From UBA668 sp038234785 (GTDB taxonomy: Bacteria; Actinomycetota; Acidimicrobiia; Acidimicrobiales; Ilumatobacteraceae), in the NCBI GenBank assembly GCA_038234785.1, contig JBBQTC010000004.1, forward strand, positions 25,769-89,768: a stretch of 64,000 nt of DNA, given 5' to 3'. Below, piece after piece: positions 34,586-44,730 of the stretch. Position 1 is the stretch's first letter, and every line of letters begins with the position of its first letter. The position numbers and the translations under genes are program-made. The notes beneath the pieces are model-generated. The model was not told the origin of the DNA. It saw only the letters and a program-made list of their open reading frames with translations, and made no database searches.

Positions 34586-35422
34586 ATGCCCGAGCTGCCC
34601 GAGGTGCAGGCCCACGCCGAGCGACTCACCGAGCAGTTCCGCGGCGCGGTGCTGCAGCGGTTCGTCCCCTTCAACTTCACCGCGTTGAAGACCGCCGTCC
34701 CACGCCCGCAGGACGCCTACGGCATCCCCCTGCGTGGGGTCGGCCGTCGGGGAAAGTATCTCCTGCTCGACTTCGAGGCGGTCCATTTCGTCATCCATCT
34801 CATGCAGGGAGGGCGACTGCTCGTCGACGACAAGCAGTCGCCCAAACCGCGCAACGGCCAGGCGCGGCTGGTGTTCGAACAGGGTCCGGCGTTGTTGCTC
34901 ACCGAAGCGGGCAAGGAGCGCCGCGCCGGTGTCTGGTGCGTGGCGACCGAGCAACTCGACGGTCCCCCACTCAACCGCCTGGGGCCGGACGCGCTGACCT
35001 TCACGCCGGAGTCACTGGCCGCGGCCTTCGCGGCCACCAACATGCGGGTGCACGGCTTCCTGCGCGACCAGCACCAGATCGCCGGGCTGGGGCGAATGCT
35101 CGCCAATGAGGTGTGCCACCGGGCGAAGGTGTCGCCGTTCGCGATGACCGGCAAGCTCGGGCCAGAAGGTGCGGCGACCGTGTGGCAGGCGATCCACGAC
35201 GCCATCGACGACGGGCTGGCCTACGAACGCACGCGGACCGACATGAGCTCGTCGGCCGATCGCCCGGGTCGCGTGCACCACCGCGTCGGGCAGGCGTGTC
35301 CGATCTGCGCCGACGCGATCCGATCGGTGAGCTACAGCGGCTACACCGTGGCCTACTGCCCCACCTGCCAGACCGGTGGCAAGGTCCTCGCCGACAACAC
35401 CACCAGCAAGTTCCTCAAGTAA
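34586..35422 (+). CDS. Fpg/Nei-family DNA glycosylase
   Basis: 278 aa. Starts MPELPEV, so the catalytic Pro1 and Glu2 are present after Met removal. The helix-two-turn-helix is LGRMLANEVCHRAKVSPF and the zinc finger is CPICADAIR...YCPTC with four cysteines near 249-272. It removes oxidised bases and cuts the DNA backbone. The sequence is unlike canonical MutM in the middle (MQGGRLLVDDKQ in place of the 8-oxoG loop residues), so it may belong to an actinobacterial Fpg paralogue group rather than the main MutM. Confidence 0.9.
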   Translation: MPELPEVQAHAERLTEQFRGAVLQRFVPFNFTALKTAVPRPQDAYGIPLRGVGRRGKYLLLDFEAVHFVIHLMQGGRLLVDDKQSPKPRNGQARLVFEQGPALLLTEAGKERRAGVWCVATEQLDGPPLNRLGPDALTFTPESLAAAFAATNMRVHGFLRDQHQIAGLGRMLANEVCHRAKVSPFAMTGKLGPEGAATVWQAIHDAIDDGLAYERTRTDMSSSADRPGRVHHRVGQACPICADAIRSVSYSGYTVAYCPTCQTGGKVLADNTTSKFLK

Positions 35423-35447
35423 CACGACCCGGCGTACGCTCGCGCGC

Positions 35448-36153
35448 ATGCCGATCCACATCCGCGCCGAAGCCTCCGACTACGCACCTGCCGTACTGGT
35501 CCCCGGAGATCCACGCAGGGCGCGCTACATCGCGGAGACCTTCTTCGACCCCGGCTTCCGTCTCGTCAACGAGGAGCGCGGGGCCCTCGGGTTCACCGGC
35601 ACGTTCGAGGGCAAGCCGATCAGCGTCCAGTCCGTCGGCATGGGATGCGCGAGCGCCGGCATCTACTACAACGAGCTCATCCAACTCGGCGCAACGAGGA
35701 TCATCCGCGTCGGCACCGCCGGCGGACTCGCCGACGGCCTGCACCTGGCCGACACCGTCGTCGCGATCAGTGCCACCGCCGACGACCCGGTCGTGGCTCA
35801 GCTCACCGACGGCGAGGCCCACAGCCCCACGGCGTCATGGAACCTGGTCGAGCACGCCGTGTTGCGGGCTCGCGAGCTGGGTGCTCGCGTGCACGTCGGG
35901 CCGATCGTCAGCAGCGGCCTGTTCTACGACCCGCGCAAGGGGATGATGCAGCGCTGGAAGGAGCGCGGTCACCTCGCGGTCGAGATGGAAGCGGCGATGC
36001 TCTACACCCTGGGCGCGCTGCACGGGATCGAGACGCTCACGCTCGCAACGATCAGCGACCTGATCGCCGACGAGCAGAACGCAGAGCGCATCAGCGACGA
36101 GGAGTTGCAGATCGGCGTCGACCGCATGATGCGGGTCGGGTGCGACGTCGCCG

Positions 36154-36161
<8 letters not shown>
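35448..36161 (+). CDS. Purine/uridine nucleoside phosphorylase (PNP_UDP family, DeoD-like)
   Basis: 237 aa from the ATG at 35448; the longer frame reads back into the Fpg gene. LVPGDPRRARYIAETFF near residue 17 (phosphate loop), GMGCASAGIYYNEL, RVGTAGGLADG, and LAVEMEAAMLYTLGA, the ribose-binding VEMEA motif. ISDLIADEQ follows. It splits nucleosides with phosphate into base and ribose-1-phosphate; trimeric or hexameric DeoD-like. It converges with mdh and overlaps it by 8 bp. Confidence 0.9.
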
Positions 36162-37140
<979 letters not shown>

Positions 37141-37179
37141 GACCACGAGCGTACGCGCATCGGTGGACACGAGCGAAAG

Positions 37180-39087
37180 TCACGTGATGGTGGGGAGCCC
37201 GAGTTCGGCCAGGATCAGGTTGGCGTAGAAGTTGACCGCCGCAGTGCTGCAGGTGATGTGGATGCCATCGGGGCACAACTCGGTCTGCTGCGATTCGGTG
37301 GCCCAGTCGAGGATGCGCACGTTCCCATAGCGGTTGGGCAGGTCGTTGATGCGCTCGTTGTTCCCGGGCACCCATTCCACGTCGGCCCGGAGGGTCATGA
37401 ACACCACGCCGGCCGCGTCGATGGGCACCTCGGCCATGATGGCGTCGAGCTCCGCGTCGCTGGCCGGGGCGTTGGTCCCGACCTGGATCACGATCGTGGT
37501 TCCCGCGCCGATGGTGCCCTCGTCACGCATCTGGATGAGCGCGTTCTTGACGCCCGTCGGGCCGCGGTTCTCCTTGGCGTTGACGACCACACCTGCGGCC
37601 TCCAACTGTGGCTTGGCGCCGACCATCACCGACTCGCCGATGGCCACGTTCGCTTCCGGGGCCTTCGGGATCGTGGTGCTCGTCGTCGCCGTCGTGCCGG
37701 TGCTGTCGCCGGGGACGACCACTGGTTCGGTGACCGGCGGGACGGTCTCGTCAGGGTTGTTGTTCTGCAGCGAACATTCGACGGCGCCGACGCACTGGGG
37801 GGAGGCGACGAGCATGCTGCACGCGGCGAGGCCGACCACGGCCACGACCGACAGCGACGCCACCATGATCACAGGCGTCCGCCGCAACGAGCGCAGCATG
37901 GGCCGCAGCTGACCCTTGCGGATCGGTGTCTCCACGAAGCGGTAACTCAACTCGGTGATCGGGACGGTCACGAGCATGGCCAGAAGGAACTGGGTGAGGC
38001 TGAGCTCGATCTGGGCTTGCTTGCGAATGATCTGGTACACCGGCCAGTGGTACAGGTACAGGCCGTAGCTGCGGGTCCCGATCCACTTGAACAGCGGGTT
38101 GCCGAGCAGCCCGCCGGCCCGAGCGTGCTGGTGGGTCACGGCGGCGATGCACATGAGGGTGGCGACGCCGGCGACGAAGAACCCACCACGGAACAGCCAT
38201 GGGTTGTAGCGGCCCTTCTCGAACAGGAAGACCGCCCAGGCCATGTAGGCCAGGATCACCAGACCGACGGCGGCGAGCGCGTCGAGTTGACGATGCTTGT
38301 GCAGCAAGGGCCCCCGGAGGATGGCTGCGGGGCGCCACAGCATCGCAAAGCCGGCGCCGAGCAGCAGGCCCCCGGCCCGGGTGACCGAGCTGAGGTACAG
38401 GGTGTCGTTGATGCTGATGCAGCGGCCGAAGACGTGCCAGTAGCCGTTGCTGGTCTCGGTGCTGCACGCAAGCGGCACGAACCCGTCGGCGAACAGAATG
38501 CCCATCACCACGGTGATGGCGAAGCTGAGGCCGATGAGCTTCAGCCCGACCGAGGGCAGGTTGCGGCGGGATCGACGCAGGATGAGCACCATGACCAGCG
38601 GCCACAGCAGATAGAACTGCTCCTCCACCGCGAGCGACCACAGGTGCCGCAACGGCACGAACGCCTCCGACGACGCGTAGCCCTGGCCGACGATGATCTG
38701 GTACCAGTTGCTCACGTAGAGGAGCCCGGCCACGAAGTCGCCTCGGCTCTGCTCACGGACCGCCGGGTAGAACGCCGTGATGTAGACGACCAGCGCCGCC
38801 ATCATCACGTAGAGCGCCGGCAGCAGTCGCCGCGCCCGGCGCAGCCAGAACTGGCCCAGGTCGACCCCACCCGTACGCTCCCGCTCGCCGATGAGCAGCA
38901 GCGTGATGAGGTAACCGGAGATGACGAAGAACACCTCGACGCCGAGGTAGCCACCCCGCAGCCAGGTGTGGTTGGCGTGGTAGATCATCACGGCCACCAC
39001 GGCGACGGCCCGTAACCCGTCGAGGCCGGGCAGATACGGCACGCGACCGGCGCCGTCGGATGATGTGGTGGGGAGTGGCGCCGGCAT
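37180..39087 (-). CDS. Acyltransferase-3/SGNH fusion (OatA-like), copy 1
   Basis: 635 aa. The N-terminal half is an acyltransferase-3 membrane domain of about ten helices: GLDGLRAVAVVAVMIYHANH (catalytic His region), GVEVFFVISGYLIT, RRARRLLPALY and LWSLAVEEQFYLLWP. After a final helix near 430 and a Pro/Thr-rich linker, the extracellular SGNH-like domain has GESVMVGA (block I, GES for GDS), VGTNAP and CPDGIHI (block V Asp-His). These enzymes move acyl groups to surface polysaccharide. Closely related to the next gene. Confidence 0.9.
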   Translation of the reverse strand: MPAPLPTTSSDGAGRVPYLPGLDGLRAVAVVAVMIYHANHTWLRGGYLGVEVFFVISGYLITLLLIGERERTGGVDLGQFWLRRARRLLPALYVMMAALVVYITAFYPAVREQSRGDFVAGLLYVSNWYQIIVGQGYASSEAFVPLRHLWSLAVEEQFYLLWPLVMVLILRRSRRNLPSVGLKLIGLSFAITVVMGILFADGFVPLACSTETSNGYWHVFGRCISINDTLYLSSVTRAGGLLLGAGFAMLWRPAAILRGPLLHKHRQLDALAAVGLVILAYMAWAVFLFEKGRYNPWLFRGGFFVAGVATLMCIAAVTHQHARAGGLLGNPLFKWIGTRSYGLYLYHWPVYQIIRKQAQIELSLTQFLLAMLVTVPITELSYRFVETPIRKGQLRPMLRSLRRTPVIMVASLSVVAVVGLAACSMLVASPQCVGAVECSLQNNNPDETVPPVTEPVVVPGDSTGTTATTSTTIPKAPEANVAIGESVMVGAKPQLEAAGVVVNAKENRGPTGVKNALIQMRDEGTIGAGTTIVIQVGTNAPASDAELDAIMAEVPIDAAGVVFMTLRADVEWVPGNNERINDLPNRYGNVRILDWATESQQTELCPDGIHITCSTAAVNFYANLILAELGLPTIT

Positions 39088-39133
39088 CGGCCCACCAGTA
39101 TGGACGATCAGGACCGGGCTCCACCGTCCCTGA

Positions 39134-41143
39134 TCACTTCTGGAGGTCTGGCCGCCCGATCGCCTCGAAGATGAGGTTCGCGTAGAACTGCTTGGCGGTC
39201 GCAGTACGGAGGTGGTAGCCGTCCTTGGCGAGCTCGCCCGAGATCGCTTGCGATGCCGTCTCCCAGTCGAGGATCTTCACGTTCGGGTAGCGCTCGGGAA
39301 GCTGGCGGATCCGGGTGTTGTTGTCGGCGATCCAGCCGCGCGGTGCACGCACCGTGAGGAACACCACCAGCGGCGTCTGATCGGGAGGCAGGAAGCTCAT
39401 GATCCGATCGAGCGTGTCGTCGCTGACACTGCCGTTGGTGCCGGTCTGGATGACCACGGTGCGACCGAGTTGCCCTGCCGAGCGGAGCAGCCCGATCACG
39501 TCGGCGACGTTGGCGCCCTGGCGGCTGACCGCCGCATTGACCATCACCCCGCCGGCCTGCAACTGCGGCGCGGCGCCCAACATCACGGACTCCCCCACCG
39601 AGTACACCGGCAGCAGGTCGACCGGCGTGAGCGCGACCGTGGTGGGCGCCACGGTGGTCGGTGGCATGGTCGCGCCCTCCAGGGTGGAGGCGGGCGCGGT
39701 GACCACCGGCGTGGTGGACGGAACCGTCACGGTGCTGCTCACGCCCGCGGCGATCGCGGCCTGACCCGCTTCGCTGTCGCACGCCGTCTGCCCCACGCAC
39801 AGCACGTCGGCGGTGGCGATGCTCACCGTGGCGAAGCCGGTGAGGACGGCTGCGGTGCATCCGACGATCACGGCGCGGCGACGTCGGTCGCGGGCCTCGG
39901 CCGTGCGCGGGCGACGTTCGCCGCGCAGGAACGCACCGAGGCGCCCGGAGCGGACCGGGATCTCGATCAGGCGGTAGCTGAGCTCGGTGACCGGCACGGT
40001 GATGAGCATGGCGATCATGAACTGGCCGAGGTCGAGCTGCTCGCCCGAATCGCGGATGATCTGGTAGATCGGCCAGTGGAACAGGTACAGCCCGTAGCTG
40101 CGCGTGCCGACCCAGTTGAGTGGCCGGATGCCGAGCAGCCGGCCGATCCAGCTCCGTCGGTGGGCCGCGGCAGCGATGCAGGCGAGCGTGAACAGACCGG
40201 CGAGCAGGAAGCCCCCGCGGAACAACCACTCGTCGTAGGTGCTGCTCTCCGAGTCGAACAGGAAGCGACGGTTCATCATCAGGGCGAGCCCGATGAGCCC
40301 GCCGAGCGCGGCGATGTCGACGCGGCGACCGCGTCGACGCATCGGCCCGCGCATCACCGCGACCGGGCGCCACACGAGTGCGAACGCCGCGCCCAGCATC
40401 AGTCCGCCGGCCCTGCTGAAGGTGTTGAGATACAGCGCCTCGTTGACGTTGATGCACTGACCGAACACCGAGAGGTAGCCGTGGCCGGTGCACCCCTCGC
40501 CGGCCAGCACGGGGCCACTCACGTACATCGCCGCGGTGACGGCGGCGATGAACAGGCTCACCCCGAGCAGCCACAACGCGACTCTCGGCAGCCGGTCGCG
40601 ATTGCGACGCAGGATGACGGTCATCACCACCGGCCAGACGAGGTAGAACTGCTCCTCGACCGCCAGCGACCACAGGTGACGCAACGGCGAGAACGACTCG
40701 GCGGCGGTGTAGCTCTGGCCGACCCAGATCTGGAACCAGTTGCTCACGTAGAGCAGGCCGGCGACGAAGTCACCACGCGTCTCCCCCATCGGTCGGCGCT
40801 CGAAGAACGCCATGTAGACGGCGAGAGCGCCCATCATCGTGTAGAGCGCGGGCAGCAGGCGCCGGGCGCGACGCATCCAGAACTTGCGGAGGCTGACGGT
40901 GCCGGTTCGTTCCTGCTCGCCGACGAGCAGCAGCGTGATGAGGTAGCCGGAGATGACGAAGAACACCTCGACGCCGAGGAACCCACCCGGCAGCCACAGG
41001 TGGTTGGCGTGGTACACCATGACCCCGACCACGGCGATGGCGCGCAAACCGTCGAGTCCCGGAAGGTACGGGACCCGACTGATCTGGTTGCGCATCACCG
41101 GGTGGGTGTGCACCGTGTCGACGTCAGTGGCGGTGGCAGCCAT
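39134..41143 (-). CDS. Acyltransferase-3/SGNH fusion (OatA-like), copy 2
   Basis: 669 aa, 46 bp upstream of copy 1 on the same strand. Same domain order: YLPGLDGLRAIAVVGVMVYH, GVEVFFVISGYLIT, LWSLAVEEQFYLVWP, membrane helices to about 445, a Thr/Pro/Val linker, then an SGNH-like domain with VGESVMLGA, QTGTNGS and DGYHLR. The linker and the SGNH region differ much more from copy 1 than the membrane domain does, so the two copies may use different acceptors. Likely peptidoglycan or glycolipid O-acylation. Confidence 0.9.
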   Translation of the reverse strand: MAATATDVDTVHTHPVMRNQISRVPYLPGLDGLRAIAVVGVMVYHANHLWLPGGFLGVEVFFVISGYLITLLLVGEQERTGTVSLRKFWMRRARRLLPALYTMMGALAVYMAFFERRPMGETRGDFVAGLLYVSNWFQIWVGQSYTAAESFSPLRHLWSLAVEEQFYLVWPVVMTVILRRNRDRLPRVALWLLGVSLFIAAVTAAMYVSGPVLAGEGCTGHGYLSVFGQCINVNEALYLNTFSRAGGLMLGAAFALVWRPVAVMRGPMRRRGRRVDIAALGGLIGLALMMNRRFLFDSESSTYDEWLFRGGFLLAGLFTLACIAAAAHRRSWIGRLLGIRPLNWVGTRSYGLYLFHWPIYQIIRDSGEQLDLGQFMIAMLITVPVTELSYRLIEIPVRSGRLGAFLRGERRPRTAEARDRRRRAVIVGCTAAVLTGFATVSIATADVLCVGQTACDSEAGQAAIAAGVSSTVTVPSTTPVVTAPASTLEGATMPPTTVAPTTVALTPVDLLPVYSVGESVMLGAAPQLQAGGVMVNAAVSRQGANVADVIGLLRSAGQLGRTVVIQTGTNGSVSDDTLDRIMSFLPPDQTPLVVFLTVRAPRGWIADNNTRIRQLPERYPNVKILDWETASQAISGELAKDGYHLRTATAKQFYANLIFEAIGRPDLQK

Positions 41144-41202
41144 TCAGTCGACCAGTATCGCCCACCGGCCCCGGCCGAGGCCGTCACCATGGGCGCCCAC
41201 CG

Positions 41203-42624
41203 TCAGAGCTGGAGCGCCTTGACCTCGAGGAACTCCTCGAGGCCGAAACGACCGGCCTCGCGCCCGAGACCACTCTGCTTGTAGCCACCGAAGGGCGCCG
41301 ACGGGTTGAACGCCCCACCGTTGACCTCCACCTGGCCCGCGCGGATCTGGCGCGCGACGCGCTTGGCACGCTCGGGATCACCGCTCCAGACACCGCCGGC
41401 GAGGCCGTAGATGGAGTCGTTGGCGATCTCGACGGCCTCTTCCTCGGAGTCGTAGGGCATGATCGACAGCACGGGTCCGAAGATCTCCTCGCGGGCAATG
41501 GTCATGTCGCGAGTGACCCCACTGAAGACCGTCGTCTGCACGTAGAAGCCCTGCTCGAGCCCTTCGGGAGCGCCGACGCCGCCGGTGACGAGCGTGGCAC
41601 CCTCGTCGATGCCCTTCTGGATGAAACCCTGCACGCGATCGCGCTGGGCGGCCGACACGAGCGGGCCGACGAACTTGCCGGCCTCGAACGGGTTGCCCGG
41701 CTGGAAGGCCGCGGCGGCGGTGCCGGCGGCGATGGCCTCGGCCTCCGCGAGCCGCTCGCGCGGGACGAGCATGCGGGTGAGCGCGGTGCAGGTCTGGCCC
41801 GAGTTGAGGAAGCACTTGCCCACGCCGTCGGAGACCGCCTTGGTGAAGTCGGCATCGTCGAGGATGACGTTGGCGCTCTTGCCGCCGAGCTCGAGGGCGA
41901 CCTTCTTGACGGTCTGGCTGGCGACCTCCGCCACTCGCTTGCCCGCCCGGGTGCTGCCCGTGAACGACACCATGTCGACATCGGGATGGACGGCGATGGC
42001 CTCGCCGACGACCGGGCCGACACCGGTGACGAGGTTGAACACGCCCGCCGGGACACCGGCCTCGTGGATGATCTCGGCGAGGATGAATGCGTTGATCGGT
42101 GCCACTTCGCTGGGCTTGAGCACGACGGTGTTGCCGGCTGCCATCGCCGGAGCGACCTTGAGCGCGATCTGGTGGAGCGGGTAGTTCCATGGGGTGATGC
42201 AGCCGACGACGCCGATCGCCTCACGGACGATCAGGCTGTTGCCGATCTGCTCCTCGAACTGGTAGCTGCCGAGCAGGTCGGCCGCACCCTTGAAGTTGCC
42301 CTTGGGGAGACCGACCTGGATCATCGAGCTGAGCCACACGGGCATGCCGACTTCCTTGGCGATGGTCGAGGCCAGCTCGTCCGTGCGGGCTTCGAGGCCG
42401 GCGTGGATCTTCATCAGGTAGCCCGCGCGTTCGGCGCCCGACAACGCATTCCACGCCGGGAACGCTGCCCGGGCTGCAGCGACCGCCGCGTCGACGTCGG
42501 CAGTGCTGCCGTCGGGGATGGTGGCGATCACTTCTTCGGTGGCGGAGTCGGTGACCTCGAGCGTGCCGGTGCCCGTGGACGGAACCCACTGGCCGTTGAT
42601 GTAGAGCTGGTCGTATGCGTGCAT
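41203..42624 (-). CDS. NAD(P)-dependent aldehyde dehydrogenase
   Basis: 473 aa, full length. TPWNYPLHQIALK near 140, KPSEVAP, FTGSTRAGKRVAE, the general-base Glu in VALELGGKSANVIL (near 245) and the catalytic Cys in NSGQTCTALTR (near 280). The C-terminus GGYKQSGLGREAGRFGLEEF is typical. The substrate is unknown; closest in style to broad-range ALDH/betaine-aldehyde-like enzymes. It stands alone between the acyltransferases and metF. Confidence 0.94.
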   Translation of the reverse strand: MHAYDQLYINGQWVPSTGTGTLEVTDSATEEVIATIPDGSTADVDAAVAAARAAFPAWNALSGAERAGYLMKIHAGLEARTDELASTIAKEVGMPVWLSSMIQVGLPKGNFKGAADLLGSYQFEEQIGNSLIVREAIGVVGCITPWNYPLHQIALKVAPAMAAGNTVVLKPSEVAPINAFILAEIIHEAGVPAGVFNLVTGVGPVVGEAIAVHPDVDMVSFTGSTRAGKRVAEVASQTVKKVALELGGKSANVILDDADFTKAVSDGVGKCFLNSGQTCTALTRMLVPRERLAEAEAIAAGTAAAAFQPGNPFEAGKFVGPLVSAAQRDRVQGFIQKGIDEGATLVTGGVGAPEGLEQGFYVQTTVFSGVTRDMTIAREEIFGPVLSIMPYDSEEEAVEIANDSIYGLAGGVWSGDPERAKRVARQIRAGQVEVNGGAFNPSAPFGGYKQSGLGREAGRFGLEEFLEVKALQL

Positions 42625-42643
42625 GACGCGACCCTACGCCGAG

Positions 42644-43522
42644 TCAGGCGAGATCGCGAAGGCCGAGGTTCCGGAGAATCTCACGCGTCGCCCAGCTGCG
42701 ATTGAGCGTGTAGAAGTGCAAGCCGGGGGCACCGGCGTCGAGCAGTTCGGCACTGAGCTCGGTGGCGAGATCGACGCCGATCCGCTCCGCCTCGTCGAGG
42801 TCGTCGCCGGCCTTGCCGACCCGCTCCACCACCCACGACGGCACCTCGGCGCCGCTCATGTGCGCCATGCGCGTCACCTGACCGAGGTTGCTGATGGGCA
42901 TGATGCCCGGCAGCACCGGCTTGTCGACGCCGAGTCCCGCCAGCTCCTCCATCATCGCGAGGTAGTGGTGCACGTCGAAGAAGAACTGCGTGATCGCGAA
43001 GTCGGCGTGGTGCAGCTTGGTCGCGAGATGCTGTCGGTCCGTGGCCCGGTCGGGCGAACGTGGGTGGAGCTCGGGGTGAGCGGCGACCCCGACGGAGAAC
43101 CCGCCGAACTCCTGCACGTCCTGCACCAGTTCGAGACTGAAGCGGTAGTCGCTCTCCGTCGACGGCTCGCCGTGTGCCGGCGGATCGCCGCCCAGGGCGA
43201 GGATGTTGTCGACGCCCTCCGCCCGGTAATCGAGCAGGATCTCACGGATGTCGGCGCGGGTGTGCCCCTGACAGGTGAGGTGCGCCATCGGCGAGATCGG
43301 TGTCTGGCGGCGTACCCAGCTGACGAGGTCGGCGGTACGCGTGCGAGTGCTGCCGCCGGCGCCGTAGGTGACGCTCACGAAGTCTGGCTCGAGGTGCTCC
43401 AGTTCCGCGATCGCGCGCCCGAGACTGAGCCATCCAGCCTCGTTCTTCGGGGGAAAGAACTCGAAGGAGAAGGTCGGACCTGCGGCGAGGAGCTCGGCGA
43501 TGCGTGTCACTCCCCACAGCAT
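42644..43522 (-). CDS. metF: Methylenetetrahydrofolate reductase
   Basis: 292 aa from the ATG at 43522 (the longer frame adds 15 unlikely residues). FSFEFFPPKNEAGW near 18 (catalytic Glu), SVTYGAGGSTRTRT, HLTCQGHTRADIREIL, NILALGGDPPAHGE, FAITQFFFDVHHYLAMM and the end TLNRSWATREI. It reduces methylene-THF to methyl-THF with FAD for methionine synthesis. It diverges from the DUF2510 gene (59 bp). Confidence 0.94.
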   Translation of the reverse strand: MLWGVTRIAELLAAGPTFSFEFFPPKNEAGWLSLGRAIAELEHLEPDFVSVTYGAGGSTRTRTADLVSWVRRQTPISPMAHLTCQGHTRADIREILLDYRAEGVDNILALGGDPPAHGEPSTESDYRFSLELVQDVQEFGGFSVGVAAHPELHPRSPDRATDRQHLATKLHHADFAITQFFFDVHHYLAMMEELAGLGVDKPVLPGIMPISNLGQVTRMAHMSGAEVPSWVVERVGKAGDDLDEAERIGVDLATELSAELLDAGAPGLHFYTLNRSWATREILRNLGLRDLA

Positions 43523-43581
43523 TGCCCATTTCGGGGTGGTGGTGCATGGCACGCTGTAGGTGGACACGAGGGGGGCACGTC

Positions 43582-44730
43582 ATGTCACAGGTACCCGCAG
43601 GGTGGTTTCCGGATCCGTACGGCCGTTTCCAGCAGCGTTACTGGAACGGCTCGGCCTGGACGGAGCACGTCGTCACCAACGGCGTGCAGGCCGTCGACCC
43701 GATGGGCGCGTCGACGGTCATCCCGATCGTCACCCCCGCCTCCGCGTACACCGCCCCGGCGAGCGCGACGGCGACCGCGGCCCCGACCGTGTCGCCGATC
43801 ATCGGGTTCTTGGACTCCTTGGGCGACGACAGCAAGGAGCGACCGATTCCGAGCCTGTCGCGCGCCCTTGCCGGGCTCGGTGGCGCATCGCTCGCGATCG
43901 GCGTCCTCGCGGCGACCTCCGGCGACAACCCTTCGCGAGGGGTGATCATCGGATCGTCGCTCGCAGTGCTCGCCGTCGCGTGGGTGGCGCGTTCGTTCAT
44001 CGCGATCGACGCCGTCCGGGCTGCCGCGGTCGGGATGGCCGTCGTGGCCATCCCCGCCTTCGGCGCAAGCGCGACCGTCAGCGACGGGCGCAGCGGGTTC
44101 CTCACCGCATTCGTGATCGGCGCGCTGTACGTCGCGGCCTGGGCACTGCCGGGGTTCAAGGGCCGCAGTGTGTTCCTCGGGCTCGGTGCGCTGGCGCTCG
44201 TCGGTGCGTTGGGTTCGCTCGACACCACCGACAGCTCCAGCGGCAACATCGTTCCGCGGGGGATCACCGACAACCTCGGCAAGCAGGGAACGATCTACCT
44301 CATCGGTGCCGCGCTGTGCCTCGGTGCGACCTGGGCGCTGGATCGTCGCGGCTATCGCGGTACCGGCACCGCGTTCGGCGCCGCCGGACTCGTCGCCGCT
44401 CTCGTCGGCACGGGCCTGCTCGTCAACGACTTCGGCCAGACGTCGGGACCGATCTTCGTGATGGTGGTCGGACTCATCGTCTGTCTGGTCGGCTCGCACG
44501 GCGGCCGCCGAGCCACGACGTGGTGGGGTGCCGTCCTCCTCGCCGGCGGCATGATCGCGTTCGTCGGCACCGAGATGAACCCGGCATCGTCGTCGTCGAC
44601 CGGCACCGTCGCGATCATTGCCGGACTGGTGCTGATCGGTGTGTCGCTGGTGGCCTCGGCAATCCGACGCGGCAAGGCCGCCGACGGCGACGCCAGTGGC
44701 GTCAGTGACGGAAGTGGCGCTCTCCGGTGA
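43582..44730 (+). CDS. DUF2510 multi-pass membrane protein
   Basis: 382 aa from the ATG at 43582 with a G-run ribosome site. DUF2510 at residues 5-30 (GWFPDPYGRFQQRYWNGSAW), an Ala/Thr/Pro linker, then about ten hydrophobic segments between 90 and 365 with no soluble domain. DUF2510 usually marks actinobacterial envelope proteins and sits in the cytoplasm. Function unknown. The last 29 bp overlap the convergent purH 3' end. Confidence 0.85.
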   Translation: MSQVPAGWFPDPYGRFQQRYWNGSAWTEHVVTNGVQAVDPMGASTVIPIVTPASAYTAPASATATAAPTVSPIIGFLDSLGDDSKERPIPSLSRALAGLGGASLAIGVLAATSGDNPSRGVIIGSSLAVLAVAWVARSFIAIDAVRAAAVGMAVVAIPAFGASATVSDGRSGFLTAFVIGALYVAAWALPGFKGRSVFLGLGALALVGALGSLDTTDSSSGNIVPRGITDNLGKQGTIYLIGAALCLGATWALDRRGYRGTGTAFGAAGLVAALVGTGLLVNDFGQTSGPIFVMVVGLIVCLVGSHGGRRATTWWGAVLLAGGMIAFVGTEMNPASSSSTGTVAIIAGLVLIGVSLVASAIRRGKAADGDASGVSDGSGALR

